Of a DNA stretch of 64,000 bases, positions 31,052 through 44,600 are shown one piece after another; positions within the stretch are counted from its first letter, which is position 1; each line of letters opens with the position of its first letter. The DNA is taken from NCBI GenBank assembly GCA_029717555.1, contig JAMDHS010000068.1:1-64000 (forward strand), read 5' to 3'. The translations under genes were made by a program, and so were the position numbers. Under the pieces are notes generated by a model. That model was not told the origin of the DNA. It worked only from the letters and a program-made list of their open reading frames with translations, and did not search any database. The DNA comes from Peribolospora baueri (Eukaryota; Basidiomycota; Peribolosporomycetes; Peribolosporales; Peribolosporaceae).

Positions 31052-34000
31052 TTACACATCGACGTTGGCCTGGGCCATATTGAGGACCGTCCTGAAAAAA
31101 AGCTCCAAGTTGGCCTCGTCAATGAACGTTTGCAAACGGCTTCGCTCGGCTTCGTAATCAGCCATCAACGCATCGATTTGCTCCTGAGGCATTCCCACGA
31201 ACCGGGCGGCGACTTCGGACAGTGAAGGAACGTCGAGCGCTTGTGAAGGCGTACGGAAGAAGTCGCTGTCGACCTCTGTGGGTAATGGAGCACAAAAGAT
31301 TGAGATATAAGCATGAAATCGTCAATAGTGGGGTGGAAGTTGACTGACCGCGTTGAAAGGCCGTTTTGAAAGTGTGGAACAACGCCGTGGAACATAGCCG
31401 TTTCTCCACTTCGTCGTCCGACAGGCCAGTTGTCTTGCTTAAGACATCCCAACTACCAGGGCGAAAAGGAGAAAGAGAAATATCTCAGCTTCAGCGCACA
31501 TATTAAACGCTGGGGCTTTCCAAGACTCACTGGTCGCGCAAAAGTGTTCTCCTCCATATAGTCCGCAAGCACGCTTGAACGTGTCCTTCAGGTAGCTGGA
31601 CGAATGAGGCAGTTACGCACAACTCAGTGGACTCAGTCGGGAGTAGACTCCGTGCACCCTGCGCACATACATTCACTCGACTGAGGACTTCAATAGCCTT
31701 AGCAAAATCGTCAGCCTCCTCCTCTTGGTAGTTGTCTTTGAGCGTCAAAATATCCACCAGGCCCTCCGCGGTCAGCGAGTTGCCTTGAATGAGCTGCTTG
31801 ACCATCTTGACGAACAACTACTCAACGGAAAATAGTGTGAGAGTGCGATTTGCAGATCGCGCCCAAAACGTCGGCTGAACGATAGAACACTTACCGACTT
31901 GAAGGCAGGCGAGTTGTCCAAGCTAGTGGCCAGACGCTCGCAAATAAGTTCGGCTTGAGTGTCCGAAACATCATCGGAAACGTGCGCAACGGTCTGCTCG
32001 AAGAGGTCTCTGAGTTCCTCGTGCACCTCAACGAGATCAAGCTTGTCATCGAATCCTAACCCAATCCGGTAGAACAAGATTCTCGAGATACTTTAGCGTT
32101 CAAGCCGAAGCATCTCTTATCATGCGCAATCCGAGACAATCAACCCACGTTCGAGCTCTTGCTGCCCTCCGTCGGAAAGAACTTGCGAGATATCCATCCG
32201 AGCGAGACTAGCAAGCTTGCTGATGCTCAACATGAGCTGTGGTCAACAAGGGAGCGAATGATGTAATCAGGTCCAACTGTCACTCCTAATGCGAAGAAAG
32301 ATGTTGGAACTGACCTTCCTTTCTTCGAACGGCATCATTTCGTCCGCTTCGATAAGCAACTCTTCCGACGCCTTCTGGTAATTCGCGAACTGCAGGTCCT
32401 GGATCCAAGTGATTCTCGGGTAGGCGTTCTCGGCCAAATAGTCTTGAAGCAGTTGCTTATTCTTCTCTCCGTGATCGAGAAGAGTGCGGACTTGACCTGA
32501 TTCGAGACGGTTGCGATGTAATGAGCCTAGCTCGTATGACGTTCAGATGTATGTAACCGATGTTCAGACCCACCTCTCGCTACAAGCCATCCGAATAATT
32601 CGTATGCAAACGGCTGACCATACCGGTCGATGTAGCCCTGAATGCGCGAAGCATCTCCACTCGTCGGATCGTTACACAGCTCGGTTAAGGTGCGGAAATC
32701 AGCATATCGCTCTGCGAGCATGAATGCCTCGCGGCGCTTGTCGATTGAAACTGAAAGGGAGGCTCTTGGATCAGCTACCATTTGAATGACTAAGGGACCT
32801 GAGTCCTACTCACCGAGAGGGCGGACGACTTGAGGGCGCAAATCGAGATATTGAGCTAAGAGGGCGTCCTTCTCGCTTCTGCCCTCCGCGTCGACGGCGG
32901 TGCTATGATAATAGGACAGATATCGGTGGACCGTGAACCCCTGGGACCAGACAACCCTTCTGAAAACCCATGCTGGCATGGAGAAGGCTACTCACGCCTC
33001 CAGCCATCCCAAACGCTCCTCGAACGACATGAGCGTAAAGTCAGCCAGCTCGCAGAGCTGCGCCTTAAGCTCTCGATGCACTTTCCGAGCGGTGCCCAAC
33101 TCGTCATCGTCTTGCGCAAATATCGAGGCTCCTTTGTTGAGTTCGGCGCCGAAGTGACGTCTCCGTGCAAGGATGACTTGATTGGTGATTTGGAAGAGGG
33201 TGTGAAGGACCTCGAGACAAATTGGTGCTGACGTCCAAGGCTCCTCTACTATGGGGTCATTGGCGCTAATGCCATATTTTTCCGCGAACTCAGTACGATG
33301 GCGCCTGGCAGCGTCAAAGATGAGCTGATTACGGGACACAAATAAGCCAAAGTGAGTATCGGGATAAACGAAAGCATGACTAGCAGCTGACAAGCTCACA
33401 AGGATGATCTGGTTCGCCTCGAAAAGACTGGAAGACTTAGGATCCGTCCCTATTTGCTCGGCGCGAAGGTTTCTGGCCGTGTTCAGCACTTGCGGCAAGA
33501 TAGCGTCGAGCTCCGTGACCTGCAATTGACAAACGTCAAGTCAACCTCGACTCCGACCGTCGCCGAAAGGATGAAACAAGGGCAAACTGACATGATTTCG
33601 GAAGAACAGTCTGACAGGATCGTCTCCAAAGCCCTCTCCAAAGTCGCTCACGATCGTATGGATGACCGAGCGGAGAAGGTTATCTGACCCTCGTCGCCGA
33701 GCTTCGCTGTTACCGCAGATAATTCGTCTTAGTCACGCATGCAGACGAAGGTCCCAGAGTGATAATGACTCGACGACTCGAACTCACACGACGCTGACGT
33801 TTTGATGATGCCAGAGGTCATTGGCAGCTGCCATCCTCTCAGCGTCTTCCAGCAAGCGTCGACGACCGGTCTGAGACAGCTTGCCGAGCAGGCCATTCTC
33901 ACGAATGAAGTTAATGAGCAGCATAATCCTCTGGGACCGGTCAGCGAGTTGAAGTCGCATGTCAACAATAGGCGGCATGTTGCTGCAGTCTGCTTTAGCG

Positions 34001-36589
34001 GGGGGACAGACATCATCAGCTATTCCAGCATGTCTGGCATGAGAACAATGAGAACAGCGAACCCACTCGACGTGAGAATGTCCCGACTGAGAGACTCTGC
34101 TGCTTGGTTCAAATCGCCCTCAAAATCGCTTTCGATGTTAAAAGCGATCGGGTTCTGCGTGGCGCATCAAGCCAATTATTGGGTACATCAGCTGCGCTCA
34201 AATCAAGCAGACCTCCTGATTTCATCAGCGCACCTTCACATTATCACCGAAAAAGACGGCTTTTTCAATCGTAGCCCTGAGCCGGTAATTGGCGTCGCTG
34301 CTCGGACCAGCTCTGAGTCGTGAAAAACAACAAAACTCGGATGAGCATGTGAAAGGTCATTTACTGTCATCATCCAATTCACAACTCACCGAGAAACAGA
34401 TCGCGTAAGTGCTTCCAAGCTGACTTCGAAACCAAGAATGCCACTGGAAGCAGTGATAGCATAGAGCGTTGCCACGCCCTGCTCTGTACTTTCTGACGAC
34501 AATGGTGGAGCGGCGGCCCCCAAAAGCCGGTTCTTTGAGACATCGCGAAGGCGCACAACTTCTTTGAACGTCGAATCTGTAGACATCAAGGAAGATTAGC
34601 ATGTGACACTATAATATGAATAGGATAAGCAGAAACTCACCTTCTCGCAAGGAGAACATCACGATTGCCTCAGGGAACGTGACGAATGGCGGGGCGGCGG
34701 CGCCAGGGAAGGATAATTTCGGTGCCGAGAAAGGCCGCGGATCGCGGGGCTGCTTTCCCCGGACAAAATCATGTGAGGGGAACGTCTACGGGGGAGTGGC
34801 AAGTCTAGAAAAGCGACTTGACTCACAGCTTGATAACCGAGGTCAAGGAATTTGCTGACCTGGACCGACGCAGACACATTGGTGGGAACGTCAAGCACGA
34901 CGATCGCGTGCGATTGAAGGCTCGACCTGACATCCATGTTCTTGTCCGTATCGGATGGCGCGGATATCAAGACGGCGAGTTGCCCAGACCTAAAGGAGAA
35001 GGGCTCGCGTATGTTAAGGAACCCCACATCGTAGCGTAAGCAGTTCTAATGAACCTACCTTGCGACCGCTGCGTCCAGAAACTCCATTTTTGATGTTGCA
35101 TTCCACTTCCTTAGACCAGGTTTGCTTGCAAAATGCTCGGCGATGGTCTCACGCACATCGTATTCGGCGATGAGCTGTATGACGCAAGCAGTTAGCCCAG
35201 ATAATACCCAATTTGACGAAGATATCGTTGGCCACTCACCCGCTCGCCAGTCTCCGCCGACGCCTTCCACTGCTGGACGACGCTCCTTCCAAGAGCGTAT
35301 ACGTCTCTGCCTGCCCTCGCGTCCTTGTTTCCCACTGCGACCGCCACAATTTCTCCGGCACCCGCACCGCTTCCGCTGCCGAAGATTCGAGAGAGAACGC
35401 CAAGCGGCCGTGAGAATGGGGCTATGAGAAGAGCGGTGCGTCCGCCAGCGCTTGTTATCGAAAGCTTGAGAAGCCGTCCTTGACTCGTGGATAGGATGTA
35501 GAGCGAAGGCTGCAGGAGAATGACATCCAAAGAGTTCAAAATAAAGTTCTACGTGCACACGCGAACCACGATCCCCCCCGCTGGTCAGTCCTCACCTCGG
35601 ATCGAGCGAGCCCGACGATCTGCTCGCCTCTCGATAGAGCGAAGGAGGTGCTTTGCGCCTGGCCATCACCTATCAACGCCCTTCCAACGTTCTCCCAAAA
35701 TTTCACCTCTCCCGTCGCTGACGCGAGAACAAGGCCTGGCTCGCGGCCTTGGCCGTGTGGGACGAAAGCTGCGAATGGGAGAGGAACAACGGATCCAACG
35801 ACGTTCGTGGAGGGTTGAGGCACGGGTAGAATATAGCAAGTGGGAGACATAAAACCTCGCTGAAGGACATTATAACCAGGGATTAGCAAGGAGCACCTAG
35901 CTACGGGTTGAGAATTAAGACATACACGGCTCGCTCCACTCACCCTCGAAAGGTTCCACACAAAGCAATGTGACCTCGAAAGAAGGCAAGCAAATCCCGT
36001 CGTCGGGTCTACGTGTCCACTGAACGGATCAATGTAAAGGTCTATAACAGACAACGTCCCCGCCAAGGTGGGTGAGCTCAGCGTATTCTGAATACACACC
36101 AATCCTGAGGCTACACCGTCATGTCACTCATCTGGCTCCACTCCTTCATCCGCTTCTTTGCTCACCTGCATTTCTAAGAGCCTCTTGTACCTCCGATGGC
36201 AAGTTCGCGTAGACTGTGACAGCGAAATTCTCATCCTTGACCAGGACCTCTCCTTCCACGAGGCCAGCGGGCTGTTCGACGCGTCCAAAACCGGACTCGA
36301 CGTCTTCCATCGAGTCGTCGGCCCGAACAGAGGCAGCAGGTGACAAACCTAGTATTTGAGCAGATGGAGGGCTCATGCTCTGCGTCGATGCTCGGGACGA
36401 TGATCGAGGTGGTACGGGCGAAGATGCGTTCCGGGAGAGAGGTGTGACAAAGGGGGTGCCTGTACCAAAAGCGGCCTGTTGCGCGGGCGTGAGAGGCGGT
36501 TGCTGGCCTCGGGCGAGCGTGCCTTGCTGAGACCCTTTCAAGGCCAGATGCCTCCGCGAAGGCTGCCTTTGAGGCGTTGAGCTGAACAT
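31052..36589 (-). CDS. NUP133: Nucleoporin Nup133 (Y-complex scaffold)
   Basis: A many-exon gene read on the minus strand from ATG 36589 to stop 31052-31054. The N-terminal about 90 residues are a Ser/Pro/Gln-rich tail (MFSSTPQRQPSRRHL..., TPAQQAAFGTGTPFVTPLS). The beta-propeller follows (DPTTGFACLLSRSHCFVWNLSR, CYILPVP, PGLVLASATGEVKFWENVG, YILSTSQGRLLKLSI, DVYALGRSVVQQWKA), then a long helical domain ending FIDEANLELFFRTVLNMAQANVDV. The order of a disordered tail, a propeller with the VWN..R strand and an all-helical C-terminus is that of Nup133, the distal subunit of the Nup84/Y-complex of the nuclear pore. I did not fix every splice site; roughly 15-20 introns are visible. It shares a 212-base divergent promoter with GPI1. 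Confidence 0.85.
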
Positions 36590-36801
36590 CTCTCGGCTCG
36601 CGGACGTGGTCGTCGCCGTGATATCGAACAGGGATAGGACATACAGTGTGGGACAGTGGTCTGCGAAGAAGGGAGTGATCGGCGGACGCGTTGAACAGTC
36701 ACGTGACCCAAGGTGCGTTCTCACGTGGCTCGCGGTGGCCTCCCTGCCCACGGGCCACCATCGACTCAACCTCTTCCACCATCCGGCCACGCTACAGAGA
36801 C
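36590..36801. promoter_or_regulatory. Short divergent promoter between NUP133 and GPI1
   Basis: Only 212 bases separate the two start codons. It includes GTCACGTGAC (36700-36709), a 10-base palindrome with a CACGTG core, and a second TCACGTGG nearby (36720-36727), typical binding sites for bHLH factors such as Cbf1/Pho4 type. A regulatory role is inferred from sequence and position. Confidence 0.5.
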
Positions 36802-39620
36802 ATGCTCAGTGTCTTCTGGCCAACGCACATCGAGCAGCGCACCTCAGGGTTCCTCCTCGGATGGAGAGTCGAGTCGTTTGTTTGCGTGTTCGATGTAGTC
36901 GAAGCCGAAGATGTGAGCCAGCCTACTCCGCTTACGGCGCTCAGCGCAGTGAGACGGCTCTAGGTCGTTCGTTCACGTAGATGTCTCTCCGCCGCTGCTG
37001 TCCCTGTTTTTCAGCTTTCTCAAGTGGAGGAATCACTTAAGAGTCTGCGCAAGAACTTATCTGACCATTGCAGCCGGGCCGTGGAAGGCATCGACGAACT
37101 GGACGTCGTAGGACAATGCTACCTCAATGAGCAAGATTCGGCCCGGCCTCTGAGATCGCCTGCAGCGAGCCTAGATGATATCGAACGTGTCTGGATAGAC
37201 GTGTGGTGGTCGGACAACCGGACTGCACTGCCATGCGTCCGAATGTGAGCTCTTCTGCGTTATGCAAACGAGTCAGGTGGATCGTTCCTTACAGTTTATG
37301 TTCGCTTGCGCTGCTTCAGCCCTTCGCTGCAGAACTCGAGCCGCATCACTGTCACCCTCTTCCGCCCTCCCAATATTCGCAACCTTCAGTGTCTTTCCTT
37401 AGAACCTCTTCTCCTCAACATTCCTACCACCACGGCTCGCCTACCTCACTACCAGGATGGGAAGAAGGCTGGCGAAAGATCACAGCTAATAGATAAGGTT
37501 GAAGAGATGATGCGGTCTGATCTATCGAGCCGGATCATAGGGGAGGGCGAGTCTTGCTTGCAGATCATCTTGGATAAAGTGTGTCGATTTTACCATATCT
37601 AGACAACTCGGCGTAAACGACTTGCTCAAGTCTCCGAACGCACTTTTCGTCGCAGATCAACGCATGGGCTGCTCTCCAGGAACGAGCGGCCACGTACATT
37701 CCCGGCTTGCAAGGGATGCTCGGTCGACGTCCCTGGTCTTTTACGACCCTATTTAGCAGGGCGCGGTCAGGAAACGGGCCTCAGTGGGCTTCAAAGCTGG
37801 GGCGATTCCGCGAAGGTCCATGGCTTTTCAGGTCCTTAAACATGCCGCTGGAGGTCCTCGCCAAGTTCTGGAGCGCGCCTGTCTTTGGCACCATGGGGAT
37901 GAAAGACATTTCTGCCACGGGTAAGGGCAATTCCACCCGCTACACTATAGCTGCTTGCAGTGCTTAACCCACGTCTTCTACGTCTCCATCCAGTCCAGCA
38001 AGTGGACATGCGACTAGAGCAAATGCGTTTCTGGCACCTACAGTACGCGCTTGCGACCAGGTCGCCGGGCAAGGACCTTTCCGTAGTGGACCTCGGAGCG
38101 CAGTACATCAGGTGAGTTGTCACTATGTGATGTCTCCGCTGGTGAGTATAAGTGCTCACATGCTCTTTCTCGTACCGTGTGTAGCCTCTACAATGGAGTG
38201 TGGCTTGTGGCGAACGATGTTATTATCGGCCGAGCCCTAGGCACATTACTGTGTGAGAATCACGAATTGTTGGCGAGACGGCTTCACGAAGCATTAGAGG
38301 TGAGCGTTTGGTTGTTCTTGGGCCAGAGCTGGCCGTCGGCTAAGCTCCATGTGGTGCCTTCCCCCACCCTTTTGCTCGCAATTCTCAGACGTGCACAGTT
38401 CAGCTCGTTCGGGAAACGCTTTTTTGGCTAGGTAACTGGCCTGCCGGCTTGAAGCTCAATTCCGAGCTGTCAATGTTCCTCGGCGACATGTTTGTCGGAC
38501 TCACGGAGATTTGGGCTGGTGAGTCGAGGCTTTCGTATCCCCGTCGCCGTGGGTAGCTATGCTCAAAAAGTTTGGCAACCGTCCTCAGCTCTTTTATCTC
38601 AAATGAGCGTATATTTTCCGTCGCTCATTTATCTTCTCGGCTGCTCCGGTTACCTCGGCTCGACGATGGTCCTTTCTTTGGCTTCCGACCTGCTTTCTCT
38701 TTTCACGAGCCATCTGTATGTCTTTTACTTGGTCGCCACAAACATGTTCAGCTTCTTTCTTCGGACGATGATCTCGCTCTTCAATCTGTTTCGAGGTGAG
38801 CAAATCAGCGGCGGCAATCCGTGATGACGCTGACGAGTGGAAGCTAAGGCCTCCTCTGTGTCGCTCTTTGACGCAGGCAAGAAGCGCAACGTCCTTCGGA
38901 ATCGAGTGGACTCGTGCGACTACGAGCTTGATCAGCTGCTGTTGGGTACGATCCTCTTCACCTTGACTTCGTTCCTGTTCCCGACCGTGCTGGTCTATTA
39001 TGCCGCCTTTGCTCTCGTGAGTGCAAATGAGAGCGCTACGCACTCTCGTAACGATGGTGACGGTACGATCCCTCGTTCCGATTTGCTTCATGCAGAGCCG
39101 GGTCGGCATCATCATGACGCACGCCACCTTGGAAACCGTGCTCGCCTTCATGAACCACCTGCCTCTGTTTGCATTAATGCTGCGATTGAAGGACCCAGCG
39201 CGACTTCCAGGTGAGCCGAATTCAATATCCTTTGGACTCGAGCCCATACTCATTTTTCCAGTTGCCTTGCAGGCGGCCTGCGCTTTGACTGGCTTGCGCC
39301 GCCGGCGTCGGACACGGGAGTTGATGCCTCCGAAAACAGGCCACCACACCAGACAACGTACTTCCATATGCGGGCGAGTAAGACGGCCGCTCCGGCAAGG
39401 AACACACGTACCAACACGCGCTGACGACACAATTTCCACCTGACAGAACGTGCCCATATCCATGACGGCCATCTTCTTCGGCTATTTCCAGCTGTGGCGG
39501 CAGCTCAGCGCACATTACTCTCCCTTGCGCCTGCTTACTTGCCTTGTCAAAGGCAAACAGATACGGCCCATTGCGCGACATCATATTCGTTATCATATAC
39601 CCTTGTCCGTGCGGACATGA
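36802..39620 (+). CDS. GPI1: GPI1/PIG-Q subunit of the GPI-GlcNAc transferase
   Basis: Gpi1 stabilises the ER complex that adds GlcNAc to phosphatidylinositol, the first step of GPI-anchor synthesis. The first exon is 36802-36912 (MLSVFWPTHIEQRTSGFLLGW), the second begins at 37015, and about ten exons follow to the stop 39618-39620. The diagnostic membrane region is clear: SGYLGSTMVLSLASDLLSLFTSHLYVFY, FSFFLRTMISLFNLFRGKKRNVLRNR, DSCDYELDQLLLGTILFTLTSFLFPTVLVYYAAFAL, VGIIMTHATLETVLAFMNHLP and NVPISMTAIFFGYFQLWRQL. The GKKRNVLRNR(V/I)DSC.YDLDQLLLGT block is characteristic of Gpi1. Several hydrophobic segments agree with a multi-pass ER membrane protein. Internal exon edges other than those named are approximate. 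Confidence 0.92.
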
Positions 39621-39868
39621 CTTGCATTTGTCTACTGTATGCACATGGCGCGTCTCGACGCGTCTCAAGCCACGTGAGAACAACGTTGAGCAATTTGAGG
39701 CCGGCGAGCGCCTTCATTTCACGAGGCTCAGCCTCGCACCATTCCAGTCCAGCCCACAACAACGCCCGCGACGTCTCAGTTTATACGTTGCGCCGACCCT
39801 CTCTCACTTGCCTGGTCACCACCACCATCTTATATATATACCCTCGTACGGCATAAAATATCATCGCG

Positions 39869-40908
39869 ATGGCCGCCACCTTCACTCCCAACGCCACCTT
39901 CGACAGTAATGAGAAGTCGTGGGCCGCCGAGCTCGGTCAGTCGTTCGTTCGCCCCACCTCGAACCTGTCCACATCGGCGCTCTGGCCTTGCTGACCGACG
40001 CCTGGATCTTCGGTTCCTACGGCTGGCGATACCGGTCTTCTCCCTCCCTCCCTCCAGGCTCTCTTTCCTGGCAGGACAACATCGTGTTCACAAAGGCCAG
40101 CCTGGTCGAGTTCCTCAGGACCAAGGAGGTACGTCGGTCGGCTCCTCCGTCCTTGCCGCCAGTTGCGCCAAATGCTAAGTCGACGAGCGACGACCTCTCG
40201 CGTTCATGGTTTCACATAGATCACTGTAGGCCCTAACTTTACGGAGCTTGCGCAGCTGCCCAAGTGAGCGAAAGGAAAAGTCCGAACCCGTTCCTCTTCT
40301 CGATGCGAGGTCGCTCGAGCGCTGACATCGTTGACATTCCTCCCTCCGCACCTTGCACTCGCCTCGCCCGCCCCCCCCCTTTCCTCTTCTCCCTCCTGCT
40401 CGGCTTCTCCAGGTATGCCCAGATAGGCAAGATGGTCTCGCTCGCAGGTGCCGCTCCCGCCGTCGCCGCCGCGCCTGCTCCGGAGGCCGTTCCCGCAGAC
40501 GCCACGGCGGCCGCGCAGGCCAAGCCAGCGGACAGCGTCATCCCCGGCGACGACAGCTTCCGACCGACCCGACGGGTGCGGGAACTCCCCGGCGGCGGCT
40601 CTTCCGCCATCTATTCGCTGTTCGGCGGCGACGAGACCGCCGCTCCCACCGCCGCCCCTGCCCCCGCCCCCGCCCCCTCGGTTCAACAGCAGCAGCCCGC
40701 AGTCAGCCAAACGGTAGCGCAGGCGGCGGCGGTGGATGATGCGCCCAACAATCTCCCCAGCGCGACGGCGGGCAAAGGGAACAAGGAAAGGGACGCCAAG
40801 TCGTGGTCGCACACCGAGTTTGACGACCCTATCGCCAAGTTTAGGCCTTCGAGGAGGGTCAGGGAGGCGGGCGGCACGGGTGGCGCGAGCTCGATTACGT
40901 TCGGTTGA
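39869..40908 (+). CDS. Unassigned 225-residue protein with repeated RRVRE...GG-SS motifs (SPIRAL1/HN1-like)
   Basis: Four exons (39869-39935, 40058-40128, 40220-40263, 40413-40908). The N-terminus (MAATFTPNATFDSNEKSWAAEL) leads to a conserved-looking block SWQDNIVFTKASLVEFLRTKE and KYAQIGKMVSL. An Ala/Pro-rich linker follows, with two related boxes: FRPTRRVRELPGGGSSAIYSLFGGD and, at the extreme C-terminus, FRPSRRVREAGG..GASSITFG. The pattern R-V-x(1-4)-PGG-x-SS-x(2-5)-FG recalls the short motifs of the SPIRAL1 and HN1/Jupiter microtubule-associated families, but the resemblance is motif-level only. Length, composition and repeats suggest a mostly disordered binding protein. No enzymatic domain is seen. 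The gene lies 249 bases downstream of GPI1 on the same strand. Confidence 0.75.
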
Positions 40909-41692
40909 AGGAAGGAAGGAAGGATTGAGCGTTCCACAGGTTGGTTGGGATCGATCGGGCAAAGGGAAGCAAGGGCCAAATTCTCGCGTCTGCCATGTCT
41001 GTATCGGCGATTCATGAATGTACTTCCTCCCTCTCGGAAACGAGGCGCTGGCGCACACAAAGTCGGTCGCCGCGCCAGAAGTTCTTTGTAATGACCGTGA
41101 CATGACCCACTCGCCATTTTTTAACCTGGCCACCGTTCCAAGAAGAGGCCTCTCGTCCTTTCGTCTTTCGTTCCTCGACCAACGCCAACCCCGGAGGCAC
41201 ACTCATCGACCGCACGCCTCGCGGGTGAACCAGTTTGATTGATGAACGGACGAAAACTGAGAAACTAGTCCATTCATCCCCCCTCTAGCAAGCGGCGTCA
41301 AGAGCGCCGAGAAAGTACGAGAAAAGGTGAACGCGGGGGGGGGGGGGGGACCTACTAACTGCTACTGATGACAATATGGTACAGTTGCGATACGAATGAC
41401 GACAACGACAGCCAAACGGGCGGATGGGCGACAAAATGTCAAGTTTTGTCCTTGAACGGGCGGGGCGGGGCACGAGCGAGTTTCATTCAGGCTGGGTGAG
41501 CCGGGTCTGACGACAGGGCTCCGTCCGCGGACGGGTTCGCGCCGATGTACCCAGACGAATTTACGTCTGCGGACGGGAGTAGCCTAAAAGAAGGGGGATA
41601 AAAATAGAAACAAGAGAGGCAACAACGCGGTTGGTGGTGGTGAGCTACCAGCACGAACCGCCGTTGGACCGGATGCGACTCGACTCGAAATG
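40909..41692. other. Convergent 3' interval with a poly(G) run
   Basis: Between two convergent stops. It contains GAAGGAAGGAAGGA just after the first stop and a long G run at about 41335-41349. No gene is supported. Confidence 0.55.
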
Positions 41693-44600
41693 CTAGAAAA
41701 CGGGGGTCACGCACCACTCGTCCAAGAGGACGGACGCCCAAAAGTCCGGCACCGTGTTCTCGATCTCACTCAAGCCGTTGCTGTTCAGCGGCAAGCCAGG
41801 CCGGCCAGCATCTCCGCCAGAATGGAACGGGATGCTTTGGTCTTGTAGGTTGCCTAGACCGAGCGCCGAGCCGAGAGCGGCGGCGGTCGGGTCGATGGTC
41901 GGTACGGGCGCGCAGATTGATTCATCCTTCGTTGGCGCTGGTGCCGCCACCTGAGAACCTGGCGGTGGAACTCCTGCAGAAGTCACCACCGTGGGTGTAG
42001 CGGAGGACGAGACGGCGGAAGCGGTGGCACCATCCAGGAAGCTGCTGGCCGAGTCGAACGGACCATCCGAGTCCCGTTCCCTCTTCGTTCCGGTCGCCGC
42101 TGGAGAACCCTGAGCGGCGTCGGACATGTATTCCTCCAACAGTGTCTCGAGAAGGTTTCGACAACTGCCAGCGAATTGGATCCTGTAGGACAAAGACATC
42201 GATGGCTCATGTTAGCGACCTGACTCATGGGCATGGAAAGAGTGAGCCAGCCAGCCAGCCAGCTAGCTAGCCAAGAATCGCCATAATGGGTCACTCCTAT
42301 CTCGCCCCTAAAATTATGGCTCGCCGCTCACCGAATCTGGTAATCCCTCAAGGCCTCGATGCAGTGCTTGACGTCTTCGAGCACTTCGGGGGTAATGGAA
42401 AAGCCGTATGCCTTGCTGGCACGCACGCTCAGGAGCAATACGCATCCCGCCGTCATGGCGTGATACGCCGCGATGCTCATGGGCAAGACGATGCCTTTTC
42501 GTCGCAAGTGGTCCAAGATGTGCGAAGTCGAGCGAGCGGCGTTGGCGCACTTGGAAAACGGATCCAAGTCCGAAGGCGGCGGTCGCTTCGACATTGGTGC
42601 CTGGGGACGATGGGCGAGGGTCTGGAGATGGGACATGACGCGGAAGGGAGAACCTCACATGTGAGCCACTTTCGTTGAGATTTCCTGTGAAACGAATCGT
42701 TTCATAGGAGGCTCGGCTAGCACGATTCCCAAAGACTGACCTGAATGAAATGGTATTGCGTATGCAGGACCGCAGCGTCGCTCAGCTTTGTCAAGTTGGG
42801 CTCGTTCGGGTCGTAGCGAAGGTGGGGCGGCAAGGAGGCGAGCCACAGCTCGAGTTCGCCATCGAGTTGATCGACGAGCTGGCGCGTATCCGAGTCGCTG
42901 GACGAGATGAAGAGAAGAGAAGCGTCAGTCAGCGCCGCGCGCGCGCGTCGACCTTTGGCTGACGAATGGGACCTGAGAGATGCTCACGCTTGGGTCAACG
43001 TGCGTACGCCGCTCGTCTTGTTGATGGCGTAGAGATTCCTCAGGGCTTTACGAGTCCGTCCAGGGAGGAGAGAGGGAGTCACTTTTCGTCAGTCGAGGCA
43101 CACTCCACGGAAGCGGGGAGAGGAAGCCGGCGTGAGACGCACCCCTGACCAAAACCTGATGCAACTGGATGTTTCTGACAAAAAAGTCCACCCTGCTCGG
43201 CTTGCCAAGCGGCTGCTGGCCTAGGAGACCACCCTCAGAAACGACGAGGTACTCGTCGTCCACGGCGAGAGGCATGTCCACGTCATAACTGGATCATCGA
43301 AACGTGGTCCAAGCTCGTCGTCAGCCTCACCGGCCAGCGATGATCCCAGCGACGACCCAGGTCGTCAAATCGAATATAGGATCACAGGCAGCCCGAACTC
43401 ACTCCTCATCGTGAATGCACATCGGCCGACCGAGACTGGTGCTGAAGAGGCTGCGAACACGGAATGGATAGCGACTCGGGTTCGAGTCAGACGACGGGAC
43501 GGGCCGACTCATGTCTCCCTCCTTTCCACGGGAGCAAGATGATCCCCACCTATCGAGGACATAGAGCGTCCAGAACACGCGCTTGCTCATCTCGTACTCG
43601 AGAGGATCGATCATCGCGCGCGACGCTCGCCGGTGAATCCCGATGTCCTGACGAGCGGCGAAAAGGAGTCGGTCGGGCGCGGGAGGAGGATAAGTTCGAG
43701 GACGTGAAGGCTCAAGCGAAGGGATCTATAAGACACGAGCTTACCTGCAATTGCCTCACGGCGACTCCGATATACTGGCGAGGTGGAGGGAAGAAATGAA
43801 AACCAAGGTTAATGAAAGGCGAGCGAAAAGAAAGGAGGACTTCGTTGAGCTTGGCCCGGAGTCGGACTCACGGCCCATGCTCGACTGCTTCCAGACGGGA
43901 TGTTCATGATGAACATGGCGGCGAGGATGAAGCTCTGAAGGCGGCGCAAGGTCGGGAAAGACAGGGTGGGTAGCTCGATTTTACTGCGCAGGGAAGCGAG
44001 GGGTGGCGGAGGTGGTGCCCATCGGCGTGAGAGATAGATCTGAAGACGACGACGGGGAAAGAGCGAGGGCCAGCTCACGATCTCTCGATCCAAAACTTGA
44101 GGCCGGCGGTATGCTTGTATCTCTCCAAAGGATCGTAGAGCACGCGAGGATCGTCGGACAAGCGAGAGGCGACGGCGAAGATGGAGTAGGCGAGCTCGAG
44201 CCAGGACCGGCTCCTCCTCATGACCGGGTCGGCGAACTCGCGCATGAACGAGGGACGGTGAACGATGGGTTGGATGGCGTTGATCCGATCGAAATAGATG
44301 TTCACCAGATCAAGGGCCAGGTCATCGGGCGGCCACCACGCCGCCTCGCCTTGAAGACGGTCGTCATAACGATGGTCGAAGAAGCCGACGGGTGGCACGT
44401 CGAACTCGGTCCACGCTCGTGGAGCCGGACCGAGAGAGGTGTCTCCGCCCGCCTCGGGCATTTTGAGCTGCACTACGAGCTGGAGCACGGAGGAGCGACC
44501 GACGTACTGCTGCTTCTCCGTCGGCTCCTGCCTGCCGGCGGTGACGGCCTGCACGCCAAAGTTGACAAAGTTCATGTCGTTCTCGTCCTCCGAGTCCGAG

